This document shows, piece after piece, positions 1-5,590 of a DNA stretch of 10,701 bases. The position numbers were made by a program, and so were the translations under genes. The DNA comes from Gammaproteobacteria bacterium (GTDB lineage: Bacteria > Pseudomonadota > Gammaproteobacteria > Pseudomonadales > Azotimanducaceae): positions 1 to 10,701 of the forward strand of contig VXPR01000499.1 of assembly GCA_009839405.1 (NCBI GenBank). The letters are read 5' to 3'. A model generated the notes under the pieces. The model was not told the origin of the DNA, did not search any database, and saw nothing but the letters and a program-made list of their open reading frames with translations. The number at the start of each line of letters is the position of its first letter. Position 1 is the stretch's first letter.

Positions 1-1224
1 GGGTGGGTCAAGGCCGGGGAGCACGATCTGGCTCGGGCGTACTTGGACGATCTTGTCTCCAGCCCATGGATAACTGCTCGGCAGCGCGCGCGGGCGTTCT
101 ACTTGCGCGGGCATGGGTATGCGGAGGCCGGGCTGCATGTTTCGGCACGGCATGACTATCGCCGGGCGGTGGAGTTTCATCCGAACCATTCGGCGTCGTT
201 GATGGCGCTGGCGCACCTGCATGATGGCGGGCTGGGGGTTCCGCGCAATCCGTTTCGGGCATTTCGGCTGGCGTTGAAGGCGGCGCGAGGTGGGCATGCG
301 GCGGCTTGTCTGTTCGTGGGTGTTTCGTACCAGGACGGGCGGGGGACGGAGACCGACCGCGCCCGCGCCCGCTATTGGCTGCGGCAGGCGGCGGTAGAGC
401 ACGGGGTCGTGGAGGCGTTCGCGGCCTATGGCCGGTCGTTTCGGGCGGGGTTTGCGGACGAGCCGGATGTAGAGCAGGCGCGCCATTGGTACGAGAAAGC
501 CGCCGCAGCCGGCGATGAAGGCGCTCGGCTGGCCATTGCCTTCATGTTGCGGGACGGGGAGCTTGGCCAAGCGGACGCACGGGCGGCGGCGGAGCGCTTT
601 CGGGTGCTTGCCGATGCCGGCAACGCGGTGGCGCAGTCGGCCTTGGCGCACATTCTGTTGGGGGATGTGGGGATTGAGGCGAATCACGCGCAGGCGTTTG
701 CGCTCTATTCGGCGGCCGCACAGGCCGGGGAGAGGTCGGCATACGCGGGGCTCGCGTTCCTCTACCGCCATGGGCTGGGGACGCCAGCGGATGCGGCGCA
801 GGAGGAGCATTGGCTGCGACGAGCGGCGGATGCGGGCCATGCGGATAGCCAGTATCGTTTGGGGCGGCTCTTGCACGCACGCGGCGATGGCGACGAGGGC
901 GTGGTGGCGGAGGCGCTTCGGTGGCTTGCTTCGGCGGCGGACGGCGGGGTGGTTGAGGCGGCGCATGTTGCTGCCTGGATTTACGCGACGACGCGGCACG
1001 ATGCCTTGCGCGACCCGCATCGGGCGCTGGCGCTGGCGGAATCGGCGGTGTCGCGGCGACGCGATGCGGACACGCTGGACACGCTGGCCGCGGCGCAGGC
1101 GGCACAAGGGGATTTCGAAGGAGCGGTGGCGACGCAGCGGCTTGCGCTGGCCCTCGCGGCGGCGGATGCGGAGTTGCTGGCGCATTTGGAGGCGTATCAG
1201 GGGGGACGGGCCTGGGTTGAGTGA
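1..1224 (+). CDS. TPR/Sel1-repeat protein, 5' end outside window
   Basis: The reading frame is open from base 1 and ends with TGA at 1224, giving 407 visible residues. The first in-frame start-like codon (TTG at 43) lies inside sequence that already looks like a helical repeat, so the true start is probably upstream of the window. The first ~65 residues resemble a TPR (AFYLRGHGYAEAG, then an AV.FHPNH helix). About six Sel1-type repeats follow, recognisable by A...L...Y..G.G...D...A..W...AA..G patterns such as ARYWLRQAAVEHG, ARHWYEKAAAAGD and EEHWLRRAADAGH. The C-terminus returns to a TPR-like pair. Such solenoids act as protein-binding scaffolds, and the partner cannot be inferred. No signal peptide is visible because the N-terminus is missing. 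Base composition (42 of 60 G+C at 541-600) is typical of the host DNA. Function beyond repeat family is unknown. Confidence 0.85.
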   Translation, partial: GWVKAGEHDLARAYLDDLVSSPWITARQRARAFYLRGHGYAEAGLHVSARHDYRRAVEFHPNHSASLMALAHLHDGGLGVPRNPFRAFRLALKAARGGHAAACLFVGVSYQDGRGTETDRARARYWLRQAAVEHGVVEAFAAYGRSFRAGFADEPDVEQARHWYEKAAAAGDEGARLAIAFMLRDGELGQADARAAAERFRVLADAGNAVAQSALAHILLGDVGIEANHAQAFALYSAAAQAGERSAYAGLAFLYRHGLGTPADAAQEEHWLRRAADAGHADSQYRLGRLLHARGDGDEGVVAEALRWLASAADGGVVEAAHVAAWIYATTRHDALRDPHRALALAESAVSRRRDADTLDTLAAAQAAQGDFEGAVATQRLALALAAADAELLAHLEAYQGGRAWVE

Positions 1225-1251
1225 TGTCGCCTTGTGTGCCTTGGGGCGCGT

Positions 1252-1270
1252 GGAGGGCGAGACGCCCTCC
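1252..1270. repeat. REP-like palindrome downstream of the Sel1 gene
   Basis: GGAGGGCG-AGA-CGCCCTCC is a perfect 8-bp stem with a 3-base loop, 27 bases after the Sel1 stop codon. It has no following T-tract, so it is not a clear intrinsic terminator. Short G+C-rich extragenic palindromes of this kind are often dispersed through proteobacterial genomes (REP-like elements), but copy number cannot be seen from this window. Confidence 0.45.
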
Positions 1271-1324
1271 GTCCGAGGGCTTCGCTCTCTTCGATGAGGC
1301 GCGATGTGCGCCCGGCAGCGGGTG

Positions 1325-1350
1325 TGCTCCGTTACGGAGTAAGGTTTTGC
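1325..1350 (+). terminator. weak hairpin plus T-run, possible terminator
   Basis: CTCCG-TTA-CGGAG (1327-1339) forms a 5-bp stem, extendable by a G-T and a T-A pair to 7 bp. It is followed closely by AAGGTTTTGC. It could end transcription from the Sel1 gene about 110 bases beyond its stop. The stem is short and the T-run only four bases, so this is a weak call. Confidence 0.3.
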
Positions 1351-1427
1351 TCGTCGTTGCTGCAATCGAGGCGGGTTTCTGTTAGAAAACGCGCCCGTCG
1401 TTTGCAACCCCGGCGCTTAGATACCCC

Positions 1428-1700
1428 GTGAGCCTCCGATCCGGCGAAGCCGCCCGGCGAACCCGTACCGTCTTTGAAGCCGTGGTAGCGCTGGTGGGCG
1501 AGGGCGCGACGCACTTCCGCCCTGGCGACATCGCCACGCATTTGCGCGACGCGGAACATCCCATCGGGGCGTGGGAGATTCGCGGGGAGTTCACGAAGCT
1601 CGAGCGCATGGAGTTGATCGAGGTCGATCCGGAACTCGCCGTTTGGCACCTAGTGGATGGCGCGAGCTTCTCGATCGAGGAGGCGCGCAAGCTGGCGTAG
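1428..1700 (+). CDS. small winged-helix-like protein of unknown function
   Basis: This 90-residue protein starts at GTG 1428, the only plausible start in the frame, and ends with TAG at 1700. I do not recognise the gene. The middle reads like a winged helix-turn-helix: a helix (TVFEAVVALVGEG), then HFRPGDIATHLRD as the first part of the HTH, PIGAWEIRGEFTKLERMELIEVD as the recognition helix and wing, and a final strand (AVWHLVD). This suggests DNA binding, but no specificity or ligand domain is present. No convincing ribosome binding site precedes the GTG, so translation may be weak or leaderless. A perfect 7-bp hairpin follows the stop. The gene lies just upstream of the predicted sigma-54 small RNA and may or may not be related to it. 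Confidence 0.65.
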   Translation: MSLRSGEAARRTRTVFEAVVALVGEGATHFRPGDIATHLRDAEHPIGAWEIRGEFTKLERMELIEVDPELAVWHLVDGASFSIEEARKLA

Positions 1701-1702
1701 TG

Positions 1703-1723
1703 GGGTTCCGCTCTGAGGAACCC
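1703..1723 (+). terminator. hairpin directly after the winged-helix gene
   Basis: GGGTTCC (1703-1709) and GGAACCC (1717-1723) form a perfect 7-bp stem around a 7-base loop. The stem starts two bases after the stop codon. No T-tract follows, so it may stabilise the 3' end or be a partial terminator rather than a canonical one. Confidence 0.35.
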
Positions 1724-1768
1724 GCGCGTAGGGCATTAGTGCAAACGGTCCTCTGCGGGTGCGACGAG

Positions 1769-1785
1769 TGCACCAAAACAGGGCG
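1769..1785 (+). promoter_or_regulatory. NtrC-type enhancer site
   Basis: TGCACCAAAACAGGGCG matches 13 of 17 positions of the enterobacterial NtrC operator TGCACCAAAATGGTGCA, with a perfect left half. Its centre is about 96 bases upstream of the predicted start at ~1873, in the range used by activators of sigma-54 promoters. A much weaker TGCAC-containing sequence lies at 1812-1828, and an isolated GGTGC half-site lies at 1758-1762. The link to NtrC is inferred from the motif only. Confidence 0.5.
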
Positions 1786-1846
1786 TGATGCCTTGAGGAT
1801 CGCACGTGGAATGCACGACACGCTGACATCGTTCACCGAATCTGCA

Positions 1847-1862
1847 TGGCACGGACCTTGCG
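1847..1862 (+). promoter_or_regulatory. sigma-54 (RpoN) promoter
   Basis: TGGCACGGACCTTGCG matches the -24/-12 consensus TGGCACG-N4-TTGC exactly. The invariant GG is at 1848-1849 and the invariant GC at 1860-1861, with correct spacing. The predicted start is about 1872-1874. An upstream NtrC-like site supports it. No ORF begins within 150 bases downstream, and a hairpin with a T-tract follows, so the likely product is a short non-coding RNA. Confidence 0.75.
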
Positions 1863-1872
1863 TAATGGTCCG

Positions 1873-1955
1873 CCAGGAGCCGTTCGGTTAGCCCCAGCCA
1901 GGGCGTCGCAATCGGAAATGTCTCTCCCCGGTTCGCGGCGCCCTGGCTGTTTTCG
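1873..1955 (+). ncRNA. predicted sigma-54-dependent small RNA (~80 nt)
   Basis: The 5' end is set by the sigma-54 promoter at 1847-1862, and the 3' end by a hairpin followed by GTTTTC. The predicted transcript begins with a small AGCC-GUUC-GGUU stem-loop (1878-1889). A strong 10-bp stem then encloses a 33-base loop (1906-1938). Inside the loop a weaker inner stem (AUCGG 1911-1915 with CCGGU 1928-1932) can display the pyrimidine-rich run AAAUGUCUCUCC. A C/U-rich unpaired loop is typical of RNAs that mask ribosome binding sites, but no target is shown. Known nitrogen- or carbon-responsive RNAs with sigma-54 promoters (for example CrcZ and NalA in Pseudomonas) are precedents for the control logic. 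I see no resemblance in sequence. It could instead be an attenuated leader of the methyltransferase gene that starts at 2025. Confidence 0.5.
1896..1953 (+). terminator. intrinsic terminator with a long loop
   Basis: AGCCAGGGCG (1896-1905) pairs perfectly with CGCCCTGGCT (1939-1948). TTTT at 1950-1953 follows after one G. The stem is strong, but the 33-base loop is unusually long for a plain terminator, which suggests the loop itself has a function in the RNA. Confidence 0.55.
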
Positions 1956-2024
1956 CCCCCCATCTATATGAAATGGTGCGCTCGCCACGCCGGTTTCGTG
2001 TAAATTGATCCAGGCTAGCGAAGG

Positions 2025-2918
2025 ATGCCTTCGGTGACTCACAGCAATCCCCAAGCGACGATGCCTCTGGTGCCTGAAGGTCGGGCCGTTGCGGATCCGG
2101 TGATGGTCTGCGAGAGCAATGACGCGTTCCTTGCGGGGCTGTCGTCGGGGTCGATGAAGCTCATCGTGACCTCGCCACCGTACAACATCGGCAAGGAGTA
2201 CGAGGCACGCTCCCCACTGGAGATTTACCTGGCCGAGCAGGCGACGGTGATTGCCGAATGCGTCCGGCTCCTGGACCCGCGTGGCTCGCTCTGCTGGCAA
2301 GTGGGTAACTATGTCGACAAAGGCGAAGTAGTGCCCTTGGACGCGATGCTGTACCCCGAGTTCAAGCGCCACGGCTTGAAACTGCGCAATCGCATCGTCT
2401 GGCATTTCGGGCATGGCCTGCATTGTTCGCGGCGCTTGTCGGGGCGCTACGAGACCATCAACTGGTTCACGCGTGGCGACGACTACACGTTTCACCTCGA
2501 CCCGATTCGTGTTCCATCCAAGTACCCAGGCAAGCGGCATTTCAAGGGGCCAAATGCTGGCAAGCTTTCGGGCAACCCGAAGGGCAAGAATCCGACCGAC
2601 GTGTGGGAGTTCCCAAACGTCAAGAACAACCATGTAGAAAAGACCGACCACCCGTGCCAGTTTCCGGTGGAACTGGTGGAGCGCCTCGTGCTCTCGATGA
2701 CGGATCCTGAGGACGCGGTCCTCGATCCGTACATGGGGGTGGGCTCGACGATCATCGCCGCGCTCAAGCATGGGCGGCGCGCTTACGGGTGCGACATCAT
2801 CCCCGGGTATGTCGAAACCGCCTGGGATCGAGTGCGAGCGTTGCAGTCCGGCGTACTGCGGACCCGGCCCATGGGCAAACCCGTTTACGATCCTACGCAG
2901 CCGAACGGCGGGCATTGA
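2025..2918 (+). CDS. type II DNA methyltransferase (beta-class, SPPY)
   Basis: The protein has 297 residues from the ATG at 2025. It would methylate an exocyclic amino group in the site cut by the endonuclease encoded next. The catalytic motif IV is TSPPYNIG (residues 49-56). Motif X-like DHPCQFPVELVERL is at 208-221, and the AdoMet-binding motif I, LDPYMGVGST, is at 233-242. Catalytic before AdoMet motif is the beta-class order, with the target-recognition region between them. SPPY rather than DPPY favours N4-cytosine, as in the BamHI and BglII methylases, but N6-adenine is not excluded. The start is uncertain: the AAGG at 2021-2024 touches the ATG, so starts at 2061 or 2103 are possible, since the conserved part begins near residue 27. 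A weak -10-like TAAATT is at 2001-2006. The stop overlaps the endonuclease start in TGATG, which implies translational coupling with methylase made first. Confidence 0.88.
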   Translation: MPSVTHSNPQATMPLVPEGRAVADPVMVCESNDAFLAGLSSGSMKLIVTSPPYNIGKEYEARSPLEIYLAEQATVIAECVRLLDPRGSLCWQVGNYVDKGEVVPLDAMLYPEFKRHGLKLRNRIVWHFGHGLHCSRRLSGRYETINWFTRGDDYTFHLDPIRVPSKYPGKRHFKGPNAGKLSGNPKGKNPTDVWEFPNVKNNHVEKTDHPCQFPVELVERLVLSMTDPEDAVLDPYMGVGSTIIAALKHGRRAYGCDIIPGYVETAWDRVRALQSGVLRTRPMGKPVYDPTQPNGGH

Positions 2919-3529
2919 TGCGGATCGTCAAGCGGTATTCGCATCTCAACGGCGAAGAGTTCCTGCTTGTCCATCGGCCGGATCTTTGGCAGGAGGTTCA
3001 GGACGTCGTTGCTGGCGTCGATGCGGAGACGCACAGGACCAAGATCTCGCGTGAGAAGACCACCTTCGGAAAGCTCCTGTATTCCCCTGTGGGCCTCAAC
3101 AGGGCGTTCGGAGAGCAGTTTAAGGCGCGCGGGTGGAAGGAACGCCGGCAGGCGTTCTGGGTCACGTCGGACGAGCAGATCCTGCGTGGAGTCGTGGGCA
3201 TGCCGCCGGAAGCACAGAAGGCTGCCATCGAAGAGTCGGGGCAAAAGCCGATTCACTCATACAACCAGACTGACTACATCAAGGATCGGGTGGCGGTGGA
3301 GGTGCAACTAGGCAAGTACTCGTTCGTTGCTCACGACGTCTTCGTTAAGCACATGGCTTTCTTCGTCTCCGACTTGATCGACGTCGGGATCGAGATCGTG
3401 CCCATGAAGGAACTGGAGTCGGAGATGTCGTCGGGCGTGGCGTACTACGAACGCGACCTGATGAACATCCTTCGGCAAGGGCGTGGCGTTCCGGCGGTTC
3501 CGCTGGTGCTTGTTGGAATCGCGCCCTGA
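2918..3529 (+). CDS. type II restriction endonuclease, BglII/BstYI-like
   Basis: The protein has 203 residues and begins at the ATG that overlaps the methylase stop by one base. The active site is visible: D119, then E128-V-Q130. The D-x8-E-x-Q spacing equals that of BglII (D84, E93, Q95, from memory). The length and numbering match what I recall of BstYI (about 203 residues), including K133 and S172, positions at which BstYI specificity variants have been reported. The prediction is therefore cleavage within RGATCY, producing GATC overhangs as a dimer. The C-terminal half (VEVQLGKYSFVAHDVF, SDLIDVGIEIVPMKE, GVAYYERDLMNILRQG) reads as an intact family core with no truncation. Composition is less G+C-rich than neighbours (30 of 60 at 3301-3360), consistent with acquisition. 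Exact specificity remains inference. Confidence 0.82.
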   Translation: MRIVKRYSHLNGEEFLLVHRPDLWQEVQDVVAGVDAETHRTKISREKTTFGKLLYSPVGLNRAFGEQFKARGWKERRQAFWVTSDEQILRGVVGMPPEAQKAAIEESGQKPIHSYNQTDYIKDRVAVEVQLGKYSFVAHDVFVKHMAFFVSDLIDVGIEIVPMKELESEMSSGVAYYERDLMNILRQGRGVPAVPLVLVGIAP

Positions 3530-3788
3530 TTGGCTCGGCGCACGTCATCCGTCCTTGTTTCGAGCTTGGCGAGTTCGCGGAAGGCGCGGGCGGTTTCGAT
3601 CTTGTGCTGATTTGGCGATGCCAATCGAGCCGGGCCTGGGCGCGCAGTTCAAGGAAGATGCCGAGTTTGTCTTCGTAGGTGAGCTTGGAGTATTCCTCGC
3701 GCTTGTAGCGATTCTCCAGTTCCTCGACCAAGTCTGGACGGCGGATCATGGATGCCTTGGGCGGGCGTTGGGGGATAGAGTATGTCAT
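3530..3788 (-). pseudogene. frameshifted, 3'-truncated small gene of unknown family
   Basis: On the minus strand, a frame from ATG 3788 (or 3749) encodes a charged helical segment, MIRRPDLVEELENRYKREEY and then LTYEDKLGIFLELRAQARL, down to about 3627. That frame then turns into low-complexity S/P/R-rich sequence. A frame one base back, with no ATG of its own and a stop codon just upstream, carries a convincing continuation: HKIETARAFRELAKLE and TRTDDVRRANQ (3606-3526). In that section 17 of 22 third positions are G/C, against 14 of 22 in the first frame. The coherent part ends exactly where the endonuclease stop codon lies. The simplest reading is a small gene carrying a -1 frameshift, whose 3' end was replaced by the restriction module. 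The first segment recalls small proteins encoded beside nucleotidyltransferase toxins, but this is a vague resemblance. A second tiny gene starting at TTG 3624 is an alternative. Confidence 0.55.
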
Positions 3789-3845
3789 GCGCCGCTCGCG
3801 CTCGATGGTCTCCGGGTGTGGCGACGGATGGAGGAAACCCAAGGC

Positions 3846-4085
3846 ATGTCCGATCAGGAAGAGTCACAGCAGATCGACTTCGAGGCGACGCTAGCGGAGC
3901 TTGAGGCGCTCGTAGAGCGGATGGAGAGCGGGCGGATGAGCCTCGAAGACTCCCTCGCGGCGTTCGAGCGTGGCGTGAAGCTCACGCGGCAGTGCCGCAG
4001 TGCGCTGAAGTCTGCTGAACTTCGCATCAAGGCTCTCACCGAGGATGGCGACGAGCTGGACGTGGTGGTTGATGACGGGGAGTAG
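3846..4085 (+). CDS. xseB: exodeoxyribonuclease VII small subunit
   Basis: The protein has 79 residues, the usual length for XseB, and starts at ATG 3846 with GGAGG at 3830-3834 upstream. It forms a helical hairpin that binds the C-terminal helices of XseA to make exonuclease VII, a cytoplasmic nuclease that degrades single-stranded DNA from either end. The family signature is clear: DFEATLAELEALVERMESG (residues 11-29), then MSLEDSLAAFERGVKLTRQC (31-50) and a LKSAELRIKAL helix. An acidic tail follows. In many gammaproteobacteria xseB is followed by ispA and dxs. Here it stands alone, facing pgpA on the opposite strand. The frame is open upstream to 3483, but that stretch is antisense to the broken minus-strand gene and does not look coding. 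Confidence 0.92.
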   Translation: MSDQEESQQIDFEATLAELEALVERMESGRMSLEDSLAAFERGVKLTRQCRSALKSAELRIKALTEDGDELDVVVDDGE

Positions 4086-4128
4086 GGCTTGGCGCGCGCT
4101 GCGCTTCCCCCTAACAGGCCACCACTCG

Positions 4129-4656
4129 CTACAGGGCGAACAGCATTGCGGCCCAGGCGCCGTATAGAAGAGCCGCGGTGAAGGCGCCGGCGAGCAAGTC
4201 GTCGAGCATCACGCCCAGTGCGCCGGGGACCTTGGTGTCGGCCCAGGAGACGGGCCAAGGCTTGACCACGTCGAAGGCGCGGAACAAGGCGACGCCGATT
4301 GTCGCCCAGAAGATCGAGCGGGGGCAGAGAGCCAGGGCCAGCCAGCAGCCGGCGAGTTCGTCGATGACGATGGCGGGGTTGTCGCCTTGGCGACGGTGGC
4401 GGTTCAGGAGGTGAATGGTGGCAAGCCCCACTGCGGCTGCGATGGCGACGCCGGCGAGGCGCAGGGGCCAGCCCAGGTCGGCGAAGAGAAACCACCATGC
4501 GATTGCCGCGGCGATCGAGGCAAACGTGCCGGGCGCGACGCGGATCAGGCCAATGCCGAAGCAGGTAGCGAGCAGGGCGAAGGGGCTCGCAAGGTCGCGC
4601 ACGCCTAGCTTTGCCGCCGCTTGTCCCTCGCGTTGCTGGTCCGCATCGCTAGAAAT
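4129..4656 (-). CDS. pgpA: phosphatidylglycerophosphatase A
   Basis: PgpA dephosphorylates phosphatidylglycerophosphate to phosphatidylglycerol at the inner membrane. The family core is present: GIGLIRVAPGTFAS (residues 35-47 from the proposed start), the acidic motif GDNPAIVIDELAG (91-103), and GVMLDDLLAG (148-157), with several hydrophobic membrane segments. The start is unusual. The frame has no ATG near the expected N-terminus. An ATT at 4656 has GGAGG eight bases upstream and overlaps the thiL stop, giving 175 residues, a normal length. GTG at 4602 (157 residues) and TTG at 4674 (181 residues) are alternatives with poorer ribosome sites. It is the last gene of the nrdR-ribD-nusB-thiL-pgpA operon and converges on xseB, with only 43 bases between the two stop codons and no clear terminator there. 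Confidence 0.92.
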   Translation of the reverse strand: MSSDADQQREGQAAAKLGVRDLASPFALLATCFGIGLIRVAPGTFASIAAAIAWWFLFADLGWPLRLAGVAIAAAVGLATIHLLNRHRRQGDNPAIVIDELAGCWLALALCPRSIFWATIGVALFRAFDVVKPWPVSWADTKVPGALGVMLDDLLAGAFTAALLYGAWAAMLFAL

Positions 4657-5590
4657 GGCGGAATCCTCCGGCAAGCGAGATGGGTTTGCCTCCCTGTCGC
4701 CAGCGTGCGCCAGGGGTGTCGTCCAGCCTGCCGATGCAATGGATGGGAGTGTCCGTCTCCCTAGCGACGGCACCGATGTCCGCCGCGTGCGTGGGTGAGG
4801 CGGTGAAGGCGAGTTCGTAGTCATCGCCGGCGCACACCGCCGCTGCCGGGTCGCTGCCGGGAAAGACCGGCACATCGCCGAGGTCGATGTCGCAACCGAC
4901 GCCGCTGGCGTCACAGATGTGCTCCACATCGGTAGCCAAGCCATCCGACACGTCGATTGTGGCGCTCGCCACGCCACGCAGGCGCCGGCCGATGGCGAGG
5001 CGGGGTTGCGGCAGCCAGTAGCGCTCTTGCGCGGAGCCCCGTTCGACTTCTGAGATGGATTGCGCCTTGAGGAACCCGGAACGCAACGCCAGCCCAGCGC
5101 CGCCGATCTGGCCCGTCACGTAGAGATCGTCACCCGCGCTTGCGCCCGAGCGAGTCAGGCCCTCGCCCTGCGGCACGCTGCCATGAACCGCGACGCAGAT
5201 GTTCGCGTTGCCGCGAGCGAGGTTGCCGCCGACGATGGGCGTTCGGAATGCGCGTGCGGCTTCGGCGATGCCTCGGGCGAATGCGCGGGCCCAATCCTCG
5301 GTCAGTCGCTCGGCGGTGAGCGATACCACGGCGGCCACGGGCTCCGCTCCCATCGCGGCCAAGTCCGACACCGACACCGCCAGTGTTCGGTATCCCACGA
5401 GTTCCGGCGCGGCACCGGCGGGATAGTGGCGCCCCTCCACCAGCGTGTCCGTGGAAATCACCAGTTCATGCTCCGGCGGAAGCCGCAGCACGGCCGCGTC
5501 GTCGCCGGGCCCCAGCACGACGTTTTCGCTTGTGGTGGCATCTCCCAATGCGTCCACAATCGTCGCGATGAGGTCGAACTCGTCCGTCAT
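4649..5590 (-). CDS. thiL: thiamine-monophosphate kinase
   Basis: ThiL phosphorylates thiamine monophosphate with ATP to thiamine pyrophosphate, the last step of cofactor synthesis. The protein has 313 residues, close to the family norm. The N-terminus MTDEFDLIATI is followed by GPGDDAAV (27-34), the Mg/ATP-binding motif, and STDTLVEGRHY (46-56), typical of the PurM/ThiL superfamily. Further on are VSDLAAMGAEPVAA, IVGGNLARG, IDVSDGLATDVEHIC and CAGDDYELAF. ATG 5590 overlaps the nusB stop in ATGA, so translation is coupled to nusB. Longer in-frame extensions run antisense through nusB and are not coding. The 3' end contains the GGAGG that serves pgpA. Confidence 0.95.
   Translation of the reverse strand: MTDEFDLIATIVDALGDATTSENVVLGPGDDAAVLRLPPEHELVISTDTLVEGRHYPAGAAPELVGYRTLAVSVSDLAAMGAEPVAAVVSLTAERLTEDWARAFARGIAEAARAFRTPIVGGNLARGNANICVAVHGSVPQGEGLTRSGASAGDDLYVTGQIGGAGLALRSGFLKAQSISEVERGSAQERYWLPQPRLAIGRRLRGVASATIDVSDGLATDVEHICDASGVGCDIDLGDVPVFPGSDPAAAVCAGDDYELAFTASPTHAADIGAVARETDTPIHCIGRLDDTPGARWRQGGKPISLAGGFRHF

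Noticed and set aside
725..734. Ten bases complementary to the small-RNA loop (CTCTCCCCGG, 1922-1931)
   Set aside because: It lies in the middle of the Sel1 coding region, away from any start codon, and a 10-base match in G+C-rich DNA is expected by chance.
1964..1970. TATATG as a -10 box for the methyltransferase gene
   Set aside because: The matching -35 position would fall inside the terminator stem and has no resemblance to TTGACA.
1833..2915. Long open frame of 360 codons on the minus strand opposite the methyltransferase
   Set aside because: The plus strand carries unmistakable methyltransferase motifs. The minus frame has no recognisable domain and is a G+C-rich shadow. It would also run antisense through the sigma-54 unit.
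3483..3845. N-terminal extension of the xseB frame back to 3483
   Set aside because: XseB is about 80 residues, and the conserved sequence starts right at ATG 3846 with a ribosome site. The upstream part is antisense to the endonuclease end and the broken minus-strand gene.
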